A stretch of 64,000 nucleotides of DNA, taken from contig JBAYMT010000001.1 in assembly GCA_041663305.1 (NCBI GenBank), positions 151,925-215,924 of the forward strand, written 5' to 3'. This stretch comes from Minisyncoccus sp041663305. Lineage in GTDB: Bacteria > Patescibacteriota > Minisyncoccia > Minisyncoccales > Minisyncoccaceae. The notes beneath the pieces are model-generated. The model saw only the letters and a list, made by a program, of their open reading frames with translations. It was not told the origin of the DNA and ran no database searches. Shown here piece by piece: positions 32,957 through 42,271 of the stretch; positions within the stretch are counted from its first letter, which is position 1, and each line of letters opens with the position of its first letter. The translations under genes and the position numbers were made by a program.

Positions 32957-34528
32957 TTAAGCCTGTTTTTTTCTTACCTTTGGGGTTACCCAGAATCCCA
33001 TATATTTCCCAAATAGCCAATGTAATTGCGCGTGGAGTGCCGGAACAGAGCTGAAGAATATTGTTATGAATGGAATTAGCATCCATTCGATAACCATTAA
33101 AACATATTTGAAAACTCCTGTTTCTTTTGGACGCTTTGGAAGAAGAACCATGCTTAAATATATGGACCCAATGAGACCTAACATATTGACGGTTAAAATC
33201 GTGCTCGTAGTCCTTGGTAAATTATATGCTAAAAGCGTTTCAGTGAATTTTGGTCCGCCAAATAAAATGGGGAGCCAGCCTAAACCGAAAATAAGAATAG
33301 ATGAAACGGCCCAAGAAACATGTCCTTCTATTAAGTCCCAACCCATAATGAGTTTTTTCTTTAAAGATATCTTGCTATTTTTTAAACATGCAAACAAATA
33401 ATAAGGAACCTCCCCTACTCCGTAGGCCCATCTTTTTTGCTGATGATAAATATTTTTAACAGTAGTGAATGTGTTTTGGGCGCAATTAGCATCCATAGAT
33501 ATAGGGAAAAACATGGGCTCTACTCTATAGTCGCCGTCGTATTCAAAAAAGCATTGCCAAAAAATTCTAGAATCATCTGAAACAACATTTACCTGTTTAA
33601 ACCCTACATCGCTTAAGGCTTTAAAGCTCATAGAGTGCGAAGAAAAAGTGACTAATTTTTCCGGCTGTTCTTGGTTCATTGTATGCCAAAAAGTTGCCGA
33701 AAATGAAAACACTCTAGATATGGGCGGGGTTTGCCATATGTTGTTGAGATACAATGGAACCGGCTGATAACTTGCTCGCCATGGTTTTTCTACTGTTAAA
33801 TACATGTATGTAAGACAGCCAAAATATTTTGGGTAAACACAGGCATCAATATCGAAAGACGAAACTATAATGTTTTCGTAAGGAATATTGAGTTCGTCGA
33901 TAATAAGCTCTTTTGCTTTTTTGCTTGCCCAAGCATCGTTTGCTCCATGTCCTGGAATTTCTCCTTCTATTCCCCGTGGATGCCAAGTTACCAAAAATTT
34001 GAAAAATGTTTCTCCAAAATCTTGCTTTATTTTTTCTGAAATAATTGTAGCATTTTCCCTATCTGCCTCTTCGCAGGCTAAAACGACTATCATTTTATCT
34101 TTTGGGTATTCAACCTTGGATAAATTGGTAAAGGTTTGGTGCACAACTTCTAATGGTTCTTTGTAGGTGGGAAGAATGAGGAGGTGGTAAATATCTTCTC
34201 TCCAATTATTTACCTTGAGTCCATTTTTTGGAGTTTTTAATTCATCTAATTTGGCGATCCAGTCTTCTTCTTCATTCTTTTTCATTTTTGCATAACTACT
34301 CCTAAGGTAGAAATAAAAATGGATTGTTCTAAAAAGCCAATACAAATCGTAGAGAATAATAAAAATGGCTACCCAAAAAGGCAGCGCAAATGATAGGCAG
34401 GCAGATATAAATAGAACCGCTAAACTAAGCAACGGCACGAGCATTTCAAAAAACCTATATAACTTTCTTTCTTTTTTGGTTGGAAGATCTGCTGCCCTAC
34501 CAACTTTTAGGTAATATTTATCCTCCAT
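32957..34528 (-). CDS. Membrane glycosyltransferase family 2 (processive type)
   Basis: 523 aa. Two N-terminal membrane helices (LSLAVLFISACLSFALPFWV, IFIILYDLYWLF); a GT2 catalytic domain with LLILPTYKEP, the DxD-like FDIDACVYP, and the QxxRW acceptor motif in HQQKRWAYGVGEVPY; then about four C-terminal helices. This layout matches cellulose-synthase-like or undecaprenyl-linked polymerising transferases acting at the inner membrane. Sugar specificity unknown. Confidence 0.8.
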   Translation of the reverse strand: MEDKYYLKVGRAADLPTKKERKLYRFFEMLVPLLSLAVLFISACLSFALPFWVAIFIILYDLYWLFRTIHFYFYLRSSYAKMKKNEEEDWIAKLDELKTPKNGLKVNNWREDIYHLLILPTYKEPLEVVHQTFTNLSKVEYPKDKMIVVLACEEADRENATIISEKIKQDFGETFFKFLVTWHPRGIEGEIPGHGANDAWASKKAKELIIDELNIPYENIIVSSFDIDACVYPKYFGCLTYMYLTVEKPWRASYQPVPLYLNNIWQTPPISRVFSFSATFWHTMNQEQPEKLVTFSSHSMSFKALSDVGFKQVNVVSDDSRIFWQCFFEYDGDYRVEPMFFPISMDANCAQNTFTTVKNIYHQQKRWAYGVGEVPYYLFACLKNSKISLKKKLIMGWDLIEGHVSWAVSSILIFGLGWLPILFGGPKFTETLLAYNLPRTTSTILTVNMLGLIGSIYLSMVLLPKRPKETGVFKYVLMVIEWMLIPFITIFFSSVPALHAQLHWLFGKYMGFWVTPKVRKKQA

Positions 34529-34610
34529 TGTCCTTTGTTATTTTTATTGATCTTATCTAAAAATGTGCGCGTGCCATTTGTATGCTCGTTCCTAGCTTTA
34601 GCGAAGTGGT

Positions 34611-34624
34611 GACCCTACAGGGCT
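34611..34624. repeat. Fragment of tRNA-Glu 3' end, distal copy
   Basis: gtgaccctacaggg, repeated at about 34786-34799 and in the real tRNA-Glu at 34932-34945. The three copies mark an expanded array downstream of the tRNA. Confidence 0.6.
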
Positions 34625-34646
34625 TAATTATTTTAATAAATAATTA

Positions 34647-34727
34647 AGGACGGAGGTCTGTCTGAGACCGAGCCCCGGCCAGAGGAAAATCCTAGCAAGA
34701 ATTTATCCGATGGTCGTTCGATTCCTA
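34647..34727 (+). mobile_element. tRNA-associated structured element, copy E5 (reverse orientation)
   Basis: Plus orientation, opposite to tRNA-Glu: hairpin GGTCT-GTCTG-AGACC, then GGCCA-GA-GGA/TCC-GA-TGGTC with inner AAATCCT-AGCA-AGAATTT, and 3' arm GTTCGATTCC resembling a T-arm of a tRNA no longer present. The 5' closing arm is replaced by an AT hairpin (TTAATTA...TAATTAA). Confidence 0.6.
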
Positions 34728-34796
34728 CGATGACTCGATAGCTAACTTCTTTGTTCCTTTTGACTATTATTCTGGTCGAATGTGTGACCCTACAGG

Positions 34797-34874
34797 GAAT
34801 CGTCTTCGCATAAAAATCTGTTGATTTTTTGCTTAGACCTGCCTCGGGCTCTGTCAGCCCTCCGGCTTCGATTC
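34797..34874 (-). mobile_element. tRNA-associated structured element, copy E6 (tRNA-Glu)
   Basis: P1 GAATCG/CGATTC from the tRNA-Glu T-arm. GCC/GGC, GGA/GA, hairpin GGGCT-GACAG-AGCCC, then stem GTCT-AA-GCA/TGC-GA-AGAC with AAAAATC-AACA-GATTTTT. Followed by another copy of the tRNA-Glu 3' end. Confidence 0.7.
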
Positions 34875-34932
34875 TTACAATGAAAATGATATTCTTGTCC
34901 TTCTCCCAAAACTCCGTTCTGTTCAAAAAATG

Positions 34933-35004
34933 TGACCCTACAGGGAATCGAACCCTGATTGTCAGATTGAAAATCTGGTGTCCTAACCGTTAGACGATAG
35001 GGCC
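34933..35004 (-). tRNA. tRNA-Glu(TTC)
   Basis: Acceptor GGCCCTA/TAGGGTC, anticodon loop TTTTCAA giving TTC, T-loop TTCGATT. CCA not encoded. Partial 3' copies lie at 34611 and 34786. Confidence 0.95.
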
Positions 35005-35014
35005 ATAATAAAGG

Positions 35015-35185
35015 ATTTCACCTCCCTAAAACCATATTTTAAGTAGGGTTTCTTAATTCAAAGGAAAATACTTTATTTTGCAATAGAGTATTTAATTTGA
35101 ATTGCGAAATCCCTAAAACTGTATTTTTAGAGAAGGATTTCGTAGTTCAAAGGAAAATACTTCTATGTTGCAATAGAGTATTTAT
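35015..35185. repeat. Tandem about 85-bp repeat, two units
   Basis: Unit 1 (about 35015-35095) and unit 2 (about 35105-35185) share ...TCCCTAAAAC...TTCAAAGGAAAATACTT, then TTGCAATAGAGTATTTA. Each contains an AATACT/AGTATT hairpin. A third AATACTC remnant lies near 35210. Non-coding; lies upstream of tRNA-Glu and downstream of the GtrA gene. Confidence 0.6.
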
Positions 35186-35248
35186 AGCAAAAAAGTACTA
35201 AAAAATCAATACTCGTATTTTTACTCTATTTTTTAGAAATGAACCTTT

Positions 35249-35680
35249 TTAGTAACTTTTTTTCTTTTTAAAAACAATTAATTTATACCCAAAAAAATTA
35301 AAAACTGCTGAAGCTATTGATGCCGTCATCTTCATAACATTAAGCCACGCTAAATCACCTACTCCGTGATAATTCAAAAAGGTTGTTCCATAAAACACAA
35401 TGGCTGTGTTTATGATTCCGGAAAAAAAACTGATAATTATGAATAAAAGCAACTCTTTGTAATAAAACTCTTCTTTCTTTCTAAAAGTCCATCTTTTATT
35501 CAGTAAATATGAATTTATAATTGCGCAACTGAATGCAATTATGTTTAGTAGTATTATTCCTGGTCCCGAACTGATGCTAAATGCAAAACTGAGAAGGTTT
35601 AAAACAAGCAAATCAATAAAAGTATTGACCAGTCCAACCGTTGAAAATTTAGCTAATTCTTTTACTATTTTTTTTGCCAT
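35249..35680 (-). CDS. GtrA-family membrane protein
   Basis: 143 aa with four membrane helices. GtrA signature FSTVGLVNTFIDLLVLNLLSF and SYLLNKRWTFRKKEEF. GtrA proteins are thought to help flip or present lipid-linked sugars. It overlaps the upstream GT2 gene by 32 nt and ends the surface-polysaccharide operon. Confidence 0.85.
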   Translation of the reverse strand: MAKKIVKELAKFSTVGLVNTFIDLLVLNLLSFAFSISSGPGIILLNIIAFSCAIINSYLLNKRWTFRKKEEFYYKELLLFIIISFFSGIINTAIVFYGTTFLNYHGVGDLAWLNVMKMTASIASAVFNFFGYKLIVFKKKKSY

Positions 35681-36380
35681 ACTTATTTGTGCTTAAATTA
35701 AACCTAATTTTTATAATATCAAAAAACATAATAATAATGTTCTTGAGATCAACTTTACTGTTTTCATCATTTTCCCATTTAACAGGAATTTCTTTTATTT
35801 TACACCCTAACTTATTTGCGATATATAGGATTTCTACATCAAATGCAAATCGGTTAATCTTTGATATTTCAAAAATTTCTTTTGCTGCTTCTTTTTTAAA
35901 TCCTTTGAAACCACATTGGGTATCTGTAATATGTGATAAGCCGATGGTTTTTACCATAATGCTAAAGGTTTTCCCTAATAATTCTCTGAACGATGATTGT
36001 TTTTTAATGATTTTTGATTCTTTTAATTCTCTTGATCCTATAGCAACATCATAGCCTGTGTTTAAAAAATTTATTACTTCTGTTATATGTTCTAATCTGG
36101 TTGAACCATCGGCATCCATAAAGATGATAATTTCTCCTATTGCAGATAAGGCTCCCTCCCTTACTGCGGCTCCCTTTCCTTTGTTTTTAGCAAAGTTAAT
36201 GATTTTTAGGTTTGATAGTGTTACGGTCTTCAGACATTTAACGGTATTGTCGCTTGATCCATCATTGACTAATATTACTTCAGCTTCGATTCCATTTGTT
36301 TTTAAAAAAGAAAATAAACCATCCAATGTTCTTGGAATTCTTTTTTCTTCATTATATACCGGAATAATTACCGAAATCAT
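35649..36380 (-). CDS. GT2 dolichyl/undecaprenyl-phosphate sugar transferase
   Basis: 243 aa. ISVIIPVYNEEKRIPRTLDG, VILVNDGSSDNT, NKGKGAAVREGALSA and the FMDADGSTRLEH (DxD) motif identify a DPG/DPM-synthase-like GT2; TDTQCGFKGFKKEAAKEIFE is the family's C-terminal signature. It makes polyprenyl-phosphate-linked hexose, which a GT-C enzyme then uses. Directly followed by GtrA and preceded by two giant membrane proteins, consistent with surface glycosylation. Confidence 0.85.
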   Translation of the reverse strand: MISVIIPVYNEEKRIPRTLDGLFSFLKTNGIEAEVILVNDGSSDNTVKCLKTVTLSNLKIINFAKNKGKGAAVREGALSAIGEIIIFMDADGSTRLEHITEVINFLNTGYDVAIGSRELKESKIIKKQSSFRELLGKTFSIMVKTIGLSHITDTQCGFKGFKKEAAKEIFEISKINRFAFDVEILYIANKLGCKIKEIPVKWENDENSKVDLKNIIIMFFDIIKIRFNLSTNKYGKKNSKRIS

Positions 36381-36381
36381 A

Positions 36382-38724
36382 TTATTTGTATGTTAGTTCA
36401 TTATTCCCTTTTCCAAAAACAAACATATTTGAAGGAGTAATCCAAAATACTGTTTGATTCTTGTCGGAGCTCTTCCATTTTGGAAAATATGAATAATTAA
36501 TTAGAACACCTGAAGCACTGTTGAATTTAAGTTTATATCCTTCGATAGTTCCGTCAATTTTATCATATTTGGCTTTGTCGGATAAAGACGATACTATTTC
36601 GTATACTTTTTTATACAGTTTATTTTTTTCTTCTAACTCTATGTCTTCTTCATCTCTTGTTTTTATATTAGAATCACTATCTCTTTTCTTGTTTATGAAA
36701 AAAACATTCTTTTCCTCGCTTGAACATTTTTCATTTGCATTAATAACTATTACCGGGGTTCCTTTATTTGCAAAATATTTTATTTTGTCCTCAGGGCATG
36801 AATTGGTACTTATTATATATCCACCTATTTTTCCATATTCATTTTCGGGAATATCATTATTTTCGGCAGTATATATTATGGGGTAATTGTTTGCGTATCC
36901 ACTCTGGTACCATTGTTTTGAGAAACTTTTGAAATCTTGAGAAAATAGTCCATCCTTAATATATAAAAAGGGCTTATAATCAACAGAGGAAAAATCTTTT
37001 CTGTAGTCCTGGTTTATTTCTAGCAGGACAAATGGTGTTGATATTTTTTTGATACTAACTAGTCCGTTATTAAGAGGAGATTCTACAAAATCGAAAATTG
37101 GTGTTCGATGAATATTGTTTGTTAAGACGTACTTAATTCCATAGTTTGATAAATTATCTAAACTGATTTTAATCATGTCTGCGCTTTTTTTGTCGGTTAA
37201 ACCAATAAGATTATCTAATTCCATGTTTTTGAATGGATAATAAGCCTTTCCAGTAAGTGACTTCATATAATATGGCGTTAAGATTGCAGAACTGAAGTAG
37301 CCGTAATCAAAGAGCATTTCATCGATAAAAAAGTAATTTGCTGATAGTGCCGATTGGTATAATAGCCCTCCTAATACTTTTTTCCCGTTACTAGCCAACT
37401 CTTTGTCTATATAATGCCCTCCCGCATATGAACCGGTAATATAAGTGTCATAAAAAACACCTCCTTCGTCATTTTTCACAATATTAATAATCTCGTTAAT
37501 GCTTTCTTTATTTTCTTGGTTATCAAAGTAAATATTATTATAAAAATATTTACTCTCTAATTGCGGTTCGACTGCTGTTTGAAGCCCGATGAAAAATATC
37601 CAAAAGATAATCGATTTCAAGATAAAATGCTTTCCATTAAGCTGGTAATAATTATCAAGCAAGTATTTTAGTCCGTAGGCAGAGATAAAGATATTAATAA
37701 TTACTAACATTCCCACAGCTCTATAAAAATGTATTGGCAACTCGATTAATTGATTTATTATTTCACGAGGAAGAAAGATGAGGCAGATTAAAAATGTTGC
37801 TGGGAGGATATATTTTTTTTCGGACAATAGTCTTATGATTCCAAAAATTGAGGATATCAATAGAAAAATACCTAAAATTGACTGGGAGTAAAGGGCTATT
37901 ATCGGATCTCCCATTAAGGTACCCGAGGTGTTATCGCCAGAAGAGTATTGTATATTAAGTATGAACGGAATCCACCAAAGCGCAGTAATCATTGCGCTTC
38001 CAAAAATGATTATCAGAACTTTTTTCCACATCGTTTTCCAATGGAACATAAGGAAAAATGCGAGATATATGCCTACAAAAATCGTAACAAATATGTGGCT
38101 TAATATTATTCCTGAAAAAAGGAGTATTGCAATCAATAAATATTTTCTCTTACTGGTTTGTTTTAATTTTTCAATCACACCGATAAAAAATATAAACAAT
38201 GGCCAAGTAAAACAATTGGAAAAGAAGCCATTTAAATATTGTCCTATTATTCCTATTCCAAAATTGTAAGCAGTGCTGCTAAGAAGAATGAGGTATGCAA
38301 TGCAGACACTGATGATATTTATTTTCTTATCTCTAAAAAGAGCATTGGTTGTGTAATAAACCGATATCAAAAATAAAAAAGGCAAGGAAAATGAAACTAA
38401 ATTAAAGCTTAGCGTTAATGAAATTGCCTTGAAGCTTATTAGGTGCAAGAAACAAACCGTAATGTAGGGTAATTGATTATAAAAAAGAAAAACTGGAAAA
38501 CCGTTAAACCAGTTATAATCATATCCTGAGATGTGAAATTGTTGCAGATACTCAAGCATTTTTTCGCATAGATAATAATGCCCAGGAGTATCCCCTGTAA
38601 CTATAAGTTTATCAACCAAGGAAAATCTTAATACATAAAACAGACTTCCGAATATTAGAAGCAATATTAGGTTACTTGGAGTTGCATACTTTTTTATTTT
38701 TTCAAAATGGTTTTTAAAATTCAT
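36382..38724 (-). CDS. Giant multi-pass membrane protein, PTPS-related/GT-C-like (copy 2)
   Basis: 780 aa. About 12 membrane helices in the first 400 residues, then a large extracytoplasmic domain. The N-terminal loop GDTPGHYYLCEKMLEYLQQF and YDYNWFNGFPVFLFYNQLPY is typical of the '6-pyruvoyl-tetrahydropterin synthase-related' membrane family, with acidic residues placed like GT-C catalytic loops. Close paralog of the gene at 38748, 23 bp upstream. Probably an oligosaccharyl- or glycosyl-transferase using polyprenyl-P sugars (inference). Confidence 0.75.
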   Translation of the reverse strand: MNFKNHFEKIKKYATPSNLILLLIFGSLFYVLRFSLVDKLIVTGDTPGHYYLCEKMLEYLQQFHISGYDYNWFNGFPVFLFYNQLPYITVCFLHLISFKAISLTLSFNLVSFSLPFLFLISVYYTTNALFRDKKINIISVCIAYLILLSSTAYNFGIGIIGQYLNGFFSNCFTWPLFIFFIGVIEKLKQTSKRKYLLIAILLFSGIILSHIFVTIFVGIYLAFFLMFHWKTMWKKVLIIIFGSAMITALWWIPFILNIQYSSGDNTSGTLMGDPIIALYSQSILGIFLLISSIFGIIRLLSEKKYILPATFLICLIFLPREIINQLIELPIHFYRAVGMLVIINIFISAYGLKYLLDNYYQLNGKHFILKSIIFWIFFIGLQTAVEPQLESKYFYNNIYFDNQENKESINEIINIVKNDEGGVFYDTYITGSYAGGHYIDKELASNGKKVLGGLLYQSALSANYFFIDEMLFDYGYFSSAILTPYYMKSLTGKAYYPFKNMELDNLIGLTDKKSADMIKISLDNLSNYGIKYVLTNNIHRTPIFDFVESPLNNGLVSIKKISTPFVLLEINQDYRKDFSSVDYKPFLYIKDGLFSQDFKSFSKQWYQSGYANNYPIIYTAENNDIPENEYGKIGGYIISTNSCPEDKIKYFANKGTPVIVINANEKCSSEEKNVFFINKKRDSDSNIKTRDEEDIELEEKNKLYKKVYEIVSSLSDKAKYDKIDGTIEGYKLKFNSASGVLINYSYFPKWKSSDKNQTVFWITPSNMFVFGKGNNELTYK

Positions 38725-38747
38725 ATTTTAAAACTAGAAAATCTTTT

Positions 38748-41057
38748 TCATTTATATATTACCTCGTTATCTCCCTCACCAAAAATAAACATAGAAGATG
38801 GTGTTGTCCAAAAAACTGTTTGATTTTTATTTTTACTTACCCATTTAGGAAAATATGAATAGTTAATTATGACTCCAAAATTACTGTAAAATTTTAGGTT
38901 TTCATTTCCTGTATTCCCTTCTATTTTTTCGTATGTTATTTTTTTTGGGTTGAATTTAATAAGCTCCTCATATATATTTTTGTAATAGTTGTCAATGTAT
39001 TCTAATTCTAGATTTGCTTCGTTCTTATTCTTTGTTAAGCTCCCTTTTATGGAAGTTCTTTTTTTGTTTACAATAACAACATTTTCATTTTTTATTGAGC
39101 AATTTTCCGCCATTCCAGTAATTATAATCGGTTTGTTTTTTGTTAATAAATAGCTTGCAATTTCGTTTGGGCAAGATTCCGTGTTTAGTATAATACCTCC
39201 TATTTTATTCATTTCATTGCTTGGAATATCTTGTATATTCTTTGCTGTGTATATTATTGGATGATCAATTGCATAACCTTGGAAAAACCATTCTTTTGAA
39301 AAGTTTTTAAACTCTAAACCACTAAAAATTCCTTTTTGATTTATAAACAAAAACGGCTTATATTTTGTTTCAACAAAAATAGGCTGAGGATCTTTTATTT
39401 CAATTATGACGTAGGGACCTATTGTTTCTTTAATATCCAAGATGTCATTTTCGGGAGAATTAATATAATCAATAATAGGGGTTTTGTATGACTTTCCAGT
39501 TAAAATATATTTAACTCCTAAAAGAGAAAGATTTTCTATATCTTTTTTTATTTCAGCATTTATTCCCTCTTCAAGCTTTGTAATATAATTCGCCTCTTTA
39601 ATATTCATTGGCTTGCCATCATTGACGTATTTATTAATTAAAAAATTATAATCGAATATTTTCTTTTTTGAGTAAGAAAAATTGTCAGATAGAGCTGATT
39701 GAATTAATAGTCCGTTAACTGTAGGGATATTGTTTGAGGCTAATACGCCGGCAAAATAATGCCTGCTACCTATTAAATAAAAAATTTGATCGTCGTCAAT
39801 AAGTACCCTCTCTTTGGTACCAGCAAAATAAGAAACGACCTGCTTTGTTTCTTCATGATATTCATTTTTGCTTGGCTGCACGTAATTTAACATATATTTC
39901 ATTGCTGCAAGGTTTGTAGCAATTCCAATTGCTATTATACAGAAAAGGATTATGCGATTATTTTTGCTAATGTAATTGAAAGCATGGCTAAAGCCGTACG
40001 CAGAAATAAAGATATTTAATACTATTACATCGGCCGTAAAACGATAAAAATGAATGAGTGGCGAAAAATATGTTGGCATAATTTCACGGACTAAAAAAAC
40101 CAAGCTTATCAAAAAGACTGTCGGTAGAAAGTAGTTTTTTTCTTTAAACAATTTTATTATTCCGATAAACGCAAAAACAAGAATAATTATTCCTAATATG
40201 AACTGCCCATAGATTCCTATTAATGGACTTTCGCCTTCACCATTAAAATCTGCGCTTGATGTGTATGTTAGGTTGAACAAAAATGGAATCCACCAAAAAG
40301 AAGTTAAGAGTATTCCACTAAAAAATACGATTAATAATTTTTTCCATAGTGTTTTGTAGTTAAAAATAAAATACATTCCGAATAAGAATACTGCAAAAAT
40401 AGCTGTAAAGATGTGGCTTAAAATAAGACAAGCAAATAAAAGCGCAGATATAATCAAATATTTGTTTTTGTTTGTTTGTTTTAAATTTTCGATTGTTCCT
40501 ATTAGAAATACGAAAATTGGCCATGCAAAGGAGTTGGCAAAATTCCCTACTGGAAGTAATGCCCCTAACCCTATTCCATATCCATTGACCGTTAAGAGCG
40601 CAGCGTATCCAAGAATAAAGGCAAAAAAGCTTGTTTTTTTACTCCTAAAAAATGTATTGCTAGTATAAAAAATAGAAAAAAGAAACAAAAAGGGCAGTAA
40701 AAATAAAACTAAATTAAGACAAAAATTCAATGGTAGTAATTTAAAACTCAATAAGTGGACAAGACATACCGAGACATATGGTAAGGGGTTATAAAAAGTA
40801 AAGGCTGGATAACCATTAAACCAATTATAATCGTAGCCAGAAATGCGAAATTGCTGAAGATACTCTAGCATTTTTTCGCATAAGTAATATTGAGCCGATA
40901 AATCACACCCTATTAAGACCTGATTGGTTAAGATTGGCCACAAGAGGTATATCAAGCTTGCGAGCAAAACGAGGCATATTATGCCCGGAATTGTTAATAT
41001 TTTAGAAATAGTATTATTTACTTTTTCAACCTTTTCGTGACTCAGGGAAAACCTCAT
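38748..41057 (-). CDS. Giant multi-pass membrane protein, PTPS-related/GT-C-like (copy 1)
   Basis: 769 aa, same architecture as the following gene: GCDLSAQYYLCEKMLEYLQQ, YDYNWFNGYPAFTFYNPLPY, about 12 helices, and an extracytoplasmic C-terminal domain ending SNFGVIINYSYFPKWVSKNK and WTTPSSMFIFGEGDNEVIYK. Tandem gene duplication is evident from matching ends. First gene of a four-gene surface-glycan operon; divergent from tsaD. Confidence 0.75.
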   Translation of the reverse strand: MRFSLSHEKVEKVNNTISKILTIPGIICLVLLASLIYLLWPILTNQVLIGCDLSAQYYLCEKMLEYLQQFRISGYDYNWFNGYPAFTFYNPLPYVSVCLVHLLSFKLLPLNFCLNLVLFLLPFLFLFSIFYTSNTFFRSKKTSFFAFILGYAALLTVNGYGIGLGALLPVGNFANSFAWPIFVFLIGTIENLKQTNKNKYLIISALLFACLILSHIFTAIFAVFLFGMYFIFNYKTLWKKLLIVFFSGILLTSFWWIPFLFNLTYTSSADFNGEGESPLIGIYGQFILGIIILVFAFIGIIKLFKEKNYFLPTVFLISLVFLVREIMPTYFSPLIHFYRFTADVIVLNIFISAYGFSHAFNYISKNNRIILFCIIAIGIATNLAAMKYMLNYVQPSKNEYHEETKQVVSYFAGTKERVLIDDDQIFYLIGSRHYFAGVLASNNIPTVNGLLIQSALSDNFSYSKKKIFDYNFLINKYVNDGKPMNIKEANYITKLEEGINAEIKKDIENLSLLGVKYILTGKSYKTPIIDYINSPENDILDIKETIGPYVIIEIKDPQPIFVETKYKPFLFINQKGIFSGLEFKNFSKEWFFQGYAIDHPIIYTAKNIQDIPSNEMNKIGGIILNTESCPNEIASYLLTKNKPIIITGMAENCSIKNENVVIVNKKRTSIKGSLTKNKNEANLELEYIDNYYKNIYEELIKFNPKKITYEKIEGNTGNENLKFYSNFGVIINYSYFPKWVSKNKNQTVFWTTPSSMFIFGEGDNEVIYK

Positions 41058-41071
41058 AATTTAGGCGCTTT

Positions 41072-41100
41072 TTGATTTTATATTACATATAATATACAAT
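41072..41100 (+). promoter_or_regulatory. Candidate sigma-70-type promoter of tsaD
   Basis: TTGATT (41072-41077), 17-nt spacer, TACAAT (41095-41100), 25 nt before the tsaD ATG. Same -35 hexamer and spacing as the promoter at 12895. Confidence 0.45.
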
Positions 41101-41125
41101 TAAATAAGCGATTATTCAAATTATT

Positions 41126-42271
41126 ATGAAGATTTTAGGAATAGAAACAAGCTGTGATGATACAGGAATTGCAATAGTAGAAAAAAGACCAGATGGGTTT
41201 AAGATTTTGGCCGATTTTGTTTCTTCCCAAGAGGATTTGCATTCTGGCTACGGAGGAGTATTCCCTTCCCTGGCAAAGCGAGAACACCAGAATAATATTT
41301 TACCGATATTTGAAAGATCTTTGCGAAAAGCAAAAATGTTGAAGAAAACAAATGGTTGTTTCGACGGTAAAAAAATTAAAAAACTGGAAGAATTGCTTGA
41401 ACGCAATCTGGAACTCTTCAATCAATTAAAATTGTTTTTAGAAAAGTACGAAAAACCCGATATAGACTTGATTAGCGTAACTGTTGGTCCGGGGTTAGAG
41501 CCATGTCTTTATGTGGGTGTAAATTTTGCAAAAGCTCTCAGTTTTTATTGGGACATAAAGATAGTTAAAGTTCATCATTTGGAGGGACATATTATTGCAA
41601 ATTATATCAACCAAACCCCTGATATAGCGTTTCCTGCGATTGGCCTTATAGTTTCTGGAGGAAATACCCAGATAGTGCTAGCTGAAAAACTGGGAAAATA
41701 TAAGATAATTGGAGATACGCGCGATGATGCTGCTGGGGAATGTTTTGACAAGACTGCCAGATTGCTTGGTTTGGGATACCCGGGAGGCAAGAAAATATCT
41801 GAACTTGCAAGCAAGGCAAAAACGAATAATTTTAATATCTGCCTGCCTCGTCCAATGATTCATGATAAGAATTTTGATTTCAGTTTTTCGGGATTGAAAA
41901 CTGCTGTCCTTTATGAAGTTAAAAAAAGGACTGGAAAAGAACTCCAATCACAAGAGTACAAAGAAGAGATGTCAAGAGAAATTGAAAGAGCGATAACTGA
42001 AGTTCTAATAAAAAAAGTAAGAAAAGCTGCTGAAAAATATGGGGCAAAGTCATTAATAATGGGTGGTGGAGTTGCAGCAAACAGTGTTTTGAGAAAACAA
42101 ATGAAAGGATTGTCAAAGGAATTAAGAATTGGCTTGAGTGTGCCAAAATTGAAATATGCGGCCGATAATGCAGTAATGATAGCCTTGGTGCCAGTATTGT
42201 CTAAAAATTTTAAAGAAGGAACGTGGAAAACGATAAAACCAAATTCTAATTTAAAAATAAATGGAATATAG
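41126..42271 (+). CDS. tsaD: tRNA threonylcarbamoyladenosine (t6A37) transferase TsaD
   Basis: 381 aa against the usual 335-345. ILGIETSCDDTGIAIVE (ATP/metal site), the metal ligands in VHHLEGH (His151, His155), LIVSGGNTQIVL, GECFDKTARLLGLGYPGG and the C-terminal KYAADNAVMIA are intact. Adds threonylcarbamoyl to A37 of ANN-reading tRNAs. An insertion at about residues 66-110 (lysine/glutamate-rich, KKIKKLEELLERNLELFNQL) accounts for the extra length. Overlaps prsW by 11 bp. Confidence 0.9.
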   Translation: MKILGIETSCDDTGIAIVEKRPDGFKILADFVSSQEDLHSGYGGVFPSLAKREHQNNILPIFERSLRKAKMLKKTNGCFDGKKIKKLEELLERNLELFNQLKLFLEKYEKPDIDLISVTVGPGLEPCLYVGVNFAKALSFYWDIKIVKVHHLEGHIIANYINQTPDIAFPAIGLIVSGGNTQIVLAEKLGKYKIIGDTRDDAAGECFDKTARLLGLGYPGGKKISELASKAKTNNFNICLPRPMIHDKNFDFSFSGLKTAVLYEVKKRTGKELQSQEYKEEMSREIERAITEVLIKKVRKAAEKYGAKSLIMGGGVAANSVLRKQMKGLSKELRIGLSVPKLKYAADNAVMIALVPVLSKNFKEGTWKTIKPNSNLKINGI

